NCBI GenBank assembly: GCA_963662155.1
Contig: OY759263.1
Location: 44,414,002 to 44,478,001, forward strand
Length of the DNA stretch: 64,000 bases
Direction: 5' to 3'
DNA from: Lamellibrachia columna
Lineage: Eukaryota > Annelida > Polychaeta > Sabellida > Siboglinidae
The notes below the pieces were generated by a model, which was given only the letters and a program-made list of their open reading frames with translations, ran no database searches and was not told where the DNA came from. Below are positions 54,551 to 64,000 of this stretch, one piece after another. Every line of letters begins with the position of its first letter. The stretch's first letter is position 1. The position numbers and the translations under genes are program-made.

Positions 54551-57500
54551 GTTCCACATTAATTAGTAAGCACTTGTGTAAGGATGTTCTACCACTGAGC
54601 CGTGTGTTCCACATTAATTAGTAAGCACTTGTGTAAGGATGTTCTACCACTGAGCCCGTGTGTTCCACATTAATTAGTAAGCACTTGTGTAAGGATGTTC
54701 TACCACTGAGCCCGTGTGTTCCACATTAATAAGTAAGCACTTGTGTAAGGATGTTCTACCACTGAGCCCGTGTGTTCCACATTAATTAGTAAGCACTTGT
54801 GTAAGGATGTTCTACCACTGAGCCCGTGTGTTCCACATTAATAAGTAAGCACTTGTGTAAGGATGTTCTACCACTGAGCCCGTGTGTTCCACATTAATTA
54901 GTAAGCACTTGTGTAAGGATGTTCTACTACTGAGCCCGTGTGTTCCCCATTAATAAGTAAGCACTTGTGTAAGGATGTTCTACCACTGAGCCCGTGTGTT
55001 CCACATTAATAAGTAAGCACTTGTGTAGGGATGTTCTACCACTGAGCCCGTGTGTTCCCCATTAATAAGTAAGCACTTGTGTAGGGATGTTCTACCACTG
55101 AGCCCGTGTGTTCCACATTAATAAGTAAGCACTTGTGTAAGGATGTTCTACCACTGAGCCCGTGTGTTCCACATTAATAAGTAAGCACTTGTGTAAGGAT
55201 GTTCTACCACTGAGCCCGTGTGTTCCACATTAATAAGTAAGCACTTGTGTAAGGATGTTCTACCACTGAGCCCGTGTGTTCCACATTAATAAGTAAGCAC
55301 CTGTGTAAGGATGTTCTACCACTGAGCCCGTGTGTTCCACATTAATAAGTAAGCACCTGTGTAAGGATGTTCTACCACTGAGCCCGTGTGTTCCACATTA
55401 ATAAGTAAGCACTTGTGTAAGGATGTTCTACCACTGAGCCCGTGTGTTCCCCATTAATAAGTAAGCACTTGTGTAAGGATGTTCTACCACTGAGCCCGTG
55501 TGTTCCCCATTAATAAGTAAGCACTTGTGTAAGGATGTTCTACCACTGAGCCCGTGTGTTCCACATTAATAAGTAAGCACTTGCGTAAGGATGTTCTACC
55601 ACTGAGCCCGTGTGTTCCACATTAATAAGTAAGCACTTGCGTAAGGATGTTCTACCACTGAGCCCGTGTGTTCCACATTAATAAGTAAGCACTTGCGTAA
55701 GGATGTTCTACCACTGAACCCGTGTGTTCCACATTAATAAGTAAGCACTTGCGTAAGGATGTTCTACCACTGAGCCCGTGTGTTCCACATTAATAAGTAA
55801 GCACTTGCGTAAGGATGTTCTACCACTGAGCCCGTGTGTTCCACATTAATAAGTAAGCACTTGCGTAAGGATGTTCTACCACTGAGCCCGTGTGTTCCAC
55901 ATTAATAAGTAAGCACTTGCGTAAGGATGTTCTACCACTGAGCCCGTGTGTTCCACATTAATATGTAAGCACTTGCGTAAGGATGTTCTACCACTGAGCC
56001 CGTGTGTTCCCCATTAATAAGTAAGCACTTGCGTAAGGATGTTCTACCACTGAGCCCGTGTGTTCCCCATTAGTAAGTAAGCACTTGCGTAAGGATGTTC
56101 TACCACTGAGCCCGTGTGTTCCACATTAGTAAGTAAGCACTTGCGTAAGGATGTTCTACCACTGAGCCCGTGTGTTCCACATTAGTAAGTAAGCACTTGC
56201 GTAAGGATGTTCTACCACTGAGCCCGTGTGTTCCACATTAATAAGTAAGCACTTGTGTAAGGATGTTCTACCACTGAGCCCGTGTGTTCCACATTAATAA
56301 GTAAGCACTTGCGTAAGGATGTTCTACCACTGAGCCCGTGTGTTCCATATTAATAAGTAAGCACTTGCGTAAGGATGTTCTACCACTGAGCCCGTGTGTT
56401 CCACATTAATAAGTAAGCACTTGCGTAAGGATGTTCTACCACTGAGCCCGTGTGTTCCACATTAATAAGTAAGCACTTGCGTAAGGATGTTCTACCACTG
56501 AGCCCGTGTGTTCCCCATTAATAAGTAAGCACTTGCGTAAGGATGTTCTACCACTGAGCCCGTGTGTTCCACATTAATAAGTAAGCACTTGCGTAAGGAT
56601 GTTCTACCACTGAGCCCGTGTGTTCCACATTAATAAGTAAGCACTTGCGTAAGGATGTTCTACCACTGAACCCGTGTGTTCCACATTAATAAGTAAGCAC
56701 TTGCGTAAGGATGTTCTACCACTGAACCCGTGTGTTCCACATTAATAAGTAAGCACTTGCGTAAGGATGTTCTACCACTGAGCCCGTGTGTTCCACATTA
56801 ATAAGTAAGCACTTGCGTAAGGATGTTCTACCACTGAGCCCGTGTGTTCCACATTAATAAGTAAGCACTTGCGTAAGGATGTTCTACCACTGAGCCCGTG
56901 TGTTCCACATTAATATGTAAGCACTTGCGTAAGGATGTTCTACCACTGAGCCCGTGTGTTCCCCATTAATAAGTAAGCACTTGCGTAAGGATGTTCTACC
57001 ACTGAGCCCGTGTGTTCCCCATTAGTAAGTAAGCACTTGCGTAAGGATGTTCTACCACTGAGCCCGTGTGTTCCCCATTAGTAAGTATGCACTTGCGTAA
57101 GGATGTTCTACCACTGAGCCCGTGTGTTCCACATTAGTAAGTAAGCACTTGCGTAAGGATGTTCTACCACTGAGCCCGTGTGTTCCACATTAATAAGTAA
57201 GCACTTGCGTAAGGATGTTCTACCACTGAGCCCGTGTGTTCCACATTAATAAGTAAGCACTTGTGTAAGGATGTTCTACCACTGAGCCCGTGTGTTCCAC
57301 ATTAATAAGTAAGCACTTGTGTAAGGATGTTCTACCACTGAGCCCGTGTGTTCCACATTAATAAGTAAGCACTTGTGTAAGGATGTTCTACCACTGAGCC
57401 CGTGTGTTCCCCATTAATAAGTAAGCACTTGTGTAAGGATGTTCTACCACTGAGCCCGTGTGTTCCACATTAATAAGTAAGCACTTGTGTAAGGATGTTC

Positions 57501-57557
57501 TACCACTGAGCCCGTGTGTTCCACATTAATAAGTAAGCACTTGTGTAAGGATGTTCA
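54530..57557. repeat. 56-bp satellite array, about 54 units, with tRNA A-box motif
   Basis: The unit is AGCCCGTGTGTTCCACATTA ATAAGTAAGCACTTGTGTAA GGATGTTCTACCACTG. On the minus strand each unit reads GGCTCAGTGGTAGAACA, which fits a tRNA A-box (TRGCNNAGYNGG-like). Outer units mostly have TTGTGTAA; inner ones have TTGCGTAA. Confidence 0.95.
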
Positions 57558-59984
57558 TAGCATCCTTACATTTCTGATTTATACCATATGACATGCAACA
57601 TAGTATGACTACTTTGTGAATACATTAACCCGTCATGTTCCACGGGGACATATAGACAACCAACTGAACATAGTTTTGTTAAAACTACTGCTCCTCAATT
57701 CATTCAGCTCATCACAAATCAGGTTCGTTGATCAATGTTCAAATCTGTAACTAGTGTGTGAATAGTAATATGTGTGCAGTCAGTTGAATAAAAGATTGCA
57801 TGCTTTAATCATTAGATCGGGTACCTTGCGAAAGTAGAAATAGCTTTATGACTTATGTCATAGTACGTAGAGCTAGACCACTTTTTCTAAAAATTCTGAC
57901 TGGATCTGGTCAAAAATAATTTAACGGTTTGTCCGATGATTTAAAAAAAAAAAATTTTTTTTTTACAAACAAATCGAATTTGGTTTGCGATGGCCTAATC
58001 AATTGGGGGGGGGGGTTAACTAATCATGGGAAAATATACACACACACTTTGACTCACATTCAACACCTTCAAGAATGGTAACCCACATAATAGTAAAAAC
58101 ATTTACGCTATCCCCGCCATGAAACCCCCACTTACGCCAGTGGTCAAACACCTCTAACTTTGGTAATTCAATACACAGGGTGTCTTTGTCGGTTTGCTTT
58201 GACGTAATTTCACAGGCCCATAGACGGAGAGTAGGGAAGGCCGGAAGACCTTTGTCGGGACACGGCACACCACAAGAAAAGAGGTGCACCAAAGAGCATT
58301 ATCAGTACAACAGCAGCCGCTGCAGGCAACACTTCCAGTTTTATTGTGAAAATGATGCTTTGGCATTTCATTTACATGTAACTGAAACTGGTAGTAAAGT
58401 GTAGCAGTGTGGATAATCAGTATACAGTGCTACAAGCCTACAGCGTCGAGACAGCCAGAAGTGTTGCTTTCATGTGGAGCACCGCAGCAGCTGTGACAGA
58501 CTTCGTATAGTCAGTGTGCTTTTATGTCTCTGCGCATACAAGCATTGACTGTATACACGTGAGATGTATAGTTTTTCTGTATGCTGACTCGGACTGGCAT
58601 TAATGTCTAGCACATAAATGGTAAGAATAGACCCATAAAATTAGATGCATGCCTGTTATTGATTTTATCTACATAAACGCTCATGTTATGGTTCGCTAAT
58701 ATCCCCGGGGTCATATCGTACTAATTTAACTACTTTACTTTGAAAGCATGATTTCTATGTCCACTCTTCCATGCACTATTCATGGTTTTATGCAACATGT
58801 GGCTGGTGTGCTATGAAATGGTTATCACTGAGTATTTTAGCTGAATACAGAAACACAATGTGCGTGAAGCATGAATAATGAGAAATGTAATAGTATGACA
58901 CAGCACATGTTAGAGGATTGCATGGAGAACACTTCTGTAAATACAATTTATAACAAACAATTCCATCACTTTATGGACAATTAACAAAACAAGGTATGGA
59001 ATTAATAAAGCCCTATATATGTATACTGACCATTATTGTGCCACAGCAAAGATGTAGTGAGTTGGGTAGCTAACATTATTTCATGAATATGCACATCTAT
59101 AAAATATAATTTTTATCTTATTTTTTAATCATATCTCATTAATGATTGTGAACTGTTCAAAGAGAGCACAATTATGTCACAATATTCATGTGATGTTTCC
59201 AGCATTGGTTGGACATGAATACTGTCAAAATAGTTTCAGTCATCACTTGTCAGCAAAAAGTAGGAAACTGACATATTTAGACAAGATTATAAAAGTCAAC
59301 ATTTAGTACTGTTTTATTACAACGATTTATTATGACAATTGCATGATACTTGGACAATATTTAGTGAAAAAAACACTTTTAACTGGTTGAACCAACCAAC
59401 CAACCAACCATGGCCAGACCATCTGATATACCTGTAATATTGACTAAGTTTGACGAAAAATGATGACCACTATAGATTGTTCAAGTACACAGCTGTCAAC
59501 CTCCATAGAGATAACTAATATGCAAGAAAGTCCTGTTGTCTCACTGATCAAAGAACAGCAGGCAAACATGAGTGCTCACGATCAATGTAATCATCTATCG
59601 TCATGTCAGTGTGGTCATGACACGTTACAGTATACTATTCACCACAAGATATGGCAGGGTCACATATTTTATCACAGGAACATTTTGTTGAGCACATTCG
59701 TAGTTACATGATGCCTTACCCGTGAATATGTCAAACTTAAAAAAATCTTGTTTGAATTCTCTCATAGCATTAACATGGATTTGATTTAACCATTGCAGAT
59801 TCATCAAATAAGTAATAAGTATTTACATCCACATCTTATTCAAATAGAGTGCCTAGATTTTTTAAATCGCATATTTTTTGTGCTATGTAGTAGTATATCA
59901 TATACATGGAAATTGTGTGAATGATTCAGTATACATACACTGTACAGGCATTCCGTTGAATAAATTGTTGCAAATTCATTAGCC

Positions 59985-60535
59985 ACGTATTGTTTGAACC
60001 GTGTGTCTCATTAGCCATGTATTGTTTGAACCATGTGTCTCACTAACTACATTGTTTGAACCATGTGGCTCACTAGCTATATTGTTTGAACCATGTGTCT
60101 AATTAGCCATATTGTTTGAACCATGTGTCTCAACTAGACATATTGTTTGAACCATGTGTCTCACTAGCCATAATATTTGAACCATGTATCTCACTAGACA
60201 TATTGTTTGAACCACGTGTCTCACTAAACATATTGTTTGAACCATGTGTCTCACTAGCCATATTGTTTGAACCATGTATCTCACTAGACATATTGTTTGA
60301 ACCACGTGTCTCACTAAACATATTGTTTGAACCATGTGTCTCACTAGACATATTGCTTGAACCATGTGTCTCACTAGCTATATTGTTAGAACCATGTGTC
60401 TCACTAGCTATATTGTTAGAACCATGTGTCTCACTAGACATAGTGTTTGAACCACGCGTCTCACTAGACATATTGTTTGAACCATGTGTCTCACTAGACA
60501 TATTGCTTGAACCATGTGTCTCACTAGCCATATTG
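59985..60535. repeat. 30-bp minisatellite, about 18 units
   Basis: The unit is TATTGTTTGAACCATGTGTC TCACTAGCCA. Variants (AGACAT, AAACAT, CCACGTG) show a local 120-bp repeat of units. The first units are spaced irregularly. Confidence 0.95.
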
Positions 60536-61489
60536 TTTTACGAGATCACAAATTACAAACAGACAACACCTGCATGATGAATTGGGAGGGTGTAACATTA
60601 ATGACACATACTTGGCTGAATGTTCATGGGATGTCATTCACAAAACAAATTTATATATAACACCCACATTGGTGGGCCTTACCTCTGAATCATCAACACT
60701 TTCAGTTTGTCACCCAATGGCTATTGGCTTACTTCAGCAGTATTCAATGAAGCATATAACCTGAAGGCACACCAACATTTTAGTGCTGGGTTTTAGTTTG
60801 GCCCAGCATTAGCCAAGACACTTGCATTTCTAATGAATAATGTCTACAATATTTGGAACATTATTAAAATGCAATAAACACATGGAATAAACAAATATTT
60901 TGTGCATGTAAACAGTATCATATATATATATAGGTACATATCACTTACGCTACTTGACAATAACCATGCCTAAATATACATTTATAAAATTATGACATTT
61001 TGTGATGAAATCCATAAGAGCATGTGACATCGTGCACACGTGACGCGTTGTCAACTATTAGATGACAAACTTATCATCAATTATTTGGAGTATATTTCTT
61101 CTGCTTCTTGATGCCAATGTGCAGATGGTATGTCACGGAATACACATGTGAAATGTTCAGTGCTTGTCAGTTTTAAATCTTAAGTTATTAGTTCTGACAC
61201 GAGATGGTGCATTGGAAGTGCGAAATACTTTAGTTTTTGGCCTAATGGAACTATGCACCTACTGGGGCGTTTCACTACGCCTAGCATATCATATACTTAT
61301 GCAAACAGGTTATCTACACTGTACATAGAAATCAGGAAATACTGCTCTAAGCAACATACATGTTCCCGATAACAACTAGACTGTAATTCCACCAAGTGGT
61401 TTACCTGTATAGATAATATCTATTAGATATAACACTTTGTGAGAGTGACTCACAGAACTGGCCTCTGTATATTGATCTGTATAATTAGC

Positions 61490-61494
<5 letters not shown>

Positions 61495-61545
<51 letters not shown>
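61495..61545. repeat. (AT)n microsatellite
   Basis: About 50 bp of alternating AT. Confidence 0.95.
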
Positions 61546-61549
<4 letters not shown>

Positions 61550-61629
61550 CTGCTTCCGTTCCTTGCATATATAATAAACTACTGAACCCATATATACACC
61601 AAGAAGGAGGTAACCAAAATCGAAAATAT

Positions 61630-61985
61630 CCACCATCGTGCGACTAGATGTGTTCTTATAACAACTACATCCAATGAGATTGAGAGAGCGATTAACAACC
61701 TTCACTGGGACACTCTTGAGAGAAGAAGACACCTCTCCTGTTGATGCATAGGATGCATAACTAGCTGAGTGCCATCAATAGTAGTCACTACCTAACCCCA
61801 ATGCTCCTGAACAGTATAAGATATTACCACCAAAACGAACATCACCTCATCCCAGCTCACATTCAGGTCTACAACAACTCCTTCTTCGCATGCTCTGTCA
61901 TATGGTGGAACACCCTCTCCGGGAACATGTTGGTAGCTCCATCCTTGGAAGCATTTAGGGGAGCTGTTACCTCACAAATCTAAGC
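61630..61985 (+). pseudogene. LINE reverse transcriptase C-terminal fragment
   Basis: Plus-strand translation gives HRATRCVLITTTSNE and NNLHWDTLERRRHL, then after a shift NSFFACSVIWWNTL and APSLEAFRGAV with a stop at 61981-61983. These are the typical end of LINE RTs (arrayed W-x-x-L and F-x-x-x-L motifs). It is a different family from the CR1-like element at 4885-8345, broken and lacking the catalytic core. Confidence 0.65.
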
Positions 61986-62165
61986 TGTGGCCTTCGTTTT
62001 TACTCGCACTCTGTTCATACTTTACTCGCACATACTTTTACTCACACCTTCACATCTGGCACAGCACAAGCCTATACATTGGCATTAAATCCTGACTTAT
62101 GAACTCTGCCAATGCAAATAGGTGCTGCTTTTGAGATATATATATATATATATATACATACACAC

Positions 62166-62950
62166 ACGGTTGTTTGATTTAAATCATGATTTAAATCACT
62201 CCAAAAAATCATTGATTTATGATTTTTTTTCCTGATTTTTTTAATCACTGATTGATATGAAATTAACACAAATAATTGTTTACAAGCATCAAGATCAACA
62301 AAGTTTTGTATGTTTTTTAATACAAAAGCACAATGTGCGCATACTTGCGTAGTTGTATTGTCACCAGATAGTCTGACAGTAAAATATTTGATGATATTGT
62401 GTATGTTTGAGCTATTCCCTTTCTGAATATAGTGTTGTCTTCAAGAAGAAGTATATTTTCAAGTCAGAAGCCCTGAGTTAAAGTCCACTTAGAGCTTGTG
62501 CTAGTTGTTACCAATTCAGTATGTTGACTCAAGTGAGAAAGTCTTGGTGACAATTGTTTAAAACTGTACCAGTTTGCAGTCTGGTTGGATACCCATTGAG
62601 TACACAGAGTCCTGGACAGGTGCTAATCCACCCTCTCAGCAAACAATAATTATCACTGCTACAGCCACAGACACACAGCATGCTTTCCTTTCCAAGACAG
62701 ATTATGCAACTACAGGGGGTGAGGCCTTATGGACATTGCCTAATGTCTTTATATAAGCAAAAATCATGTACCCTCTGTTAAGACAAGTACCCAAATCGAT
62801 TTCAATAGAACACGTTTGAAAGAGTTTATAAATATAAACATCTATATAAATGTCTATATTCCAGATTTCCAAAAAATCAAATAAATCAAATATGTAAAAA
62901 AAATCCGATTTATTTAAAAAAAATTTAAATCATGATTTTTTTCAAACCTG
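62166..62950 (-). mobile_element. AT-rich dispersed element, copy 2, interrupted
   Basis: 62166-62400 is the reverse complement of most of copy 1 (49875-50241), and 62855-62950 matches the other end. About 450 bp between them has no match in copy 1, so this copy has an insertion or copy 1 a deletion. Beyond the edge, GATTTTTTTCAAACCTGTAT and its reverse complement meet in a small palindrome (62934-62980). Confidence 0.6.
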
Positions 62951-63011
62951 TATATATATATACAGGTTTGAAAAAATCAAATAAATCGGATTTATATATA
63001 TATATATGTGT

Positions 63012-63108
63012 GTATGTGGTGAGTGTATGTCTATGCACATATACATAATATAAAATATATATGCACATAATCATAAATATACACACACACATGTGTGTGT
63101 GTGTTGCA

Positions 63109-63161
<53 letters not shown>

Positions 63162-63261
63162 TATATACACACACACATATATATATATATATACATATAT
63201 ATAAAATATAAATATATAAGCACATAATCATAAATATATATATATATATAAGCATATAATC

Positions 63262-63334
<73 letters not shown>

Positions 63335-63446
63335 TGCACACACACACGCGCGTGCGTGCGTGCGTGCGTGTGTGTGTGTATTTATGATTATGTGCATATA
63401 TATTTTATATTATGTATATGTGCATAGACATACACTCACCACATAC
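63012..63446. repeat. 435-bp palindrome with TA/CA-repeat core
   Basis: The left arm (63012-63080) has GTATGTGGTGAGTGTATGTC and TATGCACATATACATAATAT. The right arm (63379-63446) is its reverse complement. GTGTTGCACTG and CAGTGCACAC form a second inner pair. The centre is (TA)n. Confidence 0.8.
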
Positions 63447-63858
63447 GCTCACACATTTTGCTGATTATAATTCTCTGACCGGCTAAGCTCAAGTTTCGAG
63501 CATGCGGAAGTAAAAGTTCAGTCTTCAGAACTAGTCAACCAACCGTGATAACAAGATTGACACCTTTTTGTATATATATATATGTGTGTGCAATACAATT
63601 ACAGTTCGTCTACAGTCAATTTAATGTCTTTCGGGAGTCTGAACCAATAACAAACAACGAAGTATGGTAGTGTTGACGTCTACTGAGTTGGCTAGTCCTC
63701 GTGAATTCAATGATCAAGACAAGTCACAATCAGTCGGCGGGCCCGCCTTGCTGTAGCACTAGTAGAGACGCTAGTTCAGTCGGCGAAGTCGCAACACAAC
63801 AATAACTAACTCTGACAAACACCATCAACACTTTACGTAGAGATGCATTCCACTTACC

Positions 63859-64000
63859 TCTCTGTAAATCCGTATTGCCTATTCCGATTAATAAGACACG
63901 AGTAACAGTGTTTTTGAACGACTTGTCATACCTGTATTTTACCTTAGAGTAAACAGAGCGTGCGCAGCACCGCCGGAAGTTTATCGTGAGGGGTCCCGAC
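63859..64000 (-). promoter_or_regulatory. candidate 5' UTR exon and promoter of the RhoGAP gene
   Basis: On the minus strand a strong donor (GAGAG/GTAAGTGG) ends a candidate exon at 63858. Upstream, GCGC-containing DNA includes ACTTCCGGC (an ETS-type site; CCGGAAGT on plus near 63972) and TGCGCA (an NRF1 half-site). These are common in TATA-less housekeeping promoters. No start site can be read and the link to the RhoGAP gene is inferred. Confidence 0.3.

Larger units (their letters stand above)
39696..63858 (-). other. probable giant first intron of the RhoGAP gene
   Basis: No coding exon is visible in 24 kb. There is an acceptor at 39696 and a strong donor (G/GTAAGTGG on minus) at 63858/63857. 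Linking the two is inference. Repeats inside are listed separately. Stretches where I see nothing: 45246-47460, 50242-50980, 51830-53740, 57830-59980, 60545-61490. Confidence 0.35.

Noticed and set aside
54530..57557. CRISPR-like look of a regular 56-bp repeat
   Set aside because: Units are contiguous with no unique spacers and the context is an animal intron; it is a satellite.
58020..58404. Overlapping ORFs of 70-90 codons, some Cys-rich, considered as a THAP-like zinc finger
   Set aside because: The Cys/His spacing does not fit a THAP domain and no splice-consistent extension was found.

Overview
This is animal nuclear DNA: intron-rich genes with GT-AG splicing, LTR and LINE retrotransposons, tRNA-derived SINEs and many mini- and microsatellites. 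The retroelement types and SINE tail suggest a marine invertebrate; the species cannot be named from the sequence. Two real genes were reconstructed exon by exon. They are convergent (tail to tail) and separated by about 4.9 kb.

Layout. 1-4145: 3' part of a broken Ty3/gypsy-type LTR retrotransposon (gag zinc knuckles, protease, RT, RNase H, integrase) with its 178-bp 3' LTR. About 4885-8345, minus strand: decayed CR1-like LINE with an SGNH-esterase ORF1 and an endonuclease-RT ORF2. 8.35-10 kb: microsatellites. 10042-~19200, plus strand: cytoplasmic poly(A)-binding protein gene, 12 coding exons, 625 codons, with a TATA-like box, a TOP-like start and an A-rich leader. 22456-39627, minus strand: RhoGAP gene of the ARHGAP18/28/40 (conundrum) group, 16 coding exons, 600 codons, every exon phase matching. 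Its introns carry many unrelated tandem arrays. About 39.7-63.85 kb: no coding exon seen; probably a giant first intron leading to a 5' UTR exon and promoter near 63.86-64.0 kb. It holds a 3.7-kb 45-bp array, a 3-kb 56-bp array, smaller arrays, palindromes and SINE/LINE pieces.

How it fits together. The PABPC gene is a housekeeping translation factor, and its 5' end looks built for TOP control and autoregulation. The RhoGAP gene would switch off Rho GTPases. The most unusual material is how tandem repeats have grown out of functional sequence. One array copies a 3' splice site, one copies the last codons and stop codon, and one copies the tRNA A-box region of a SINE. The three largest arrays also show recent duplications of whole blocks (11, 17 and 25 units). 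I see no bacterial-type operon, CRISPR or defence system.
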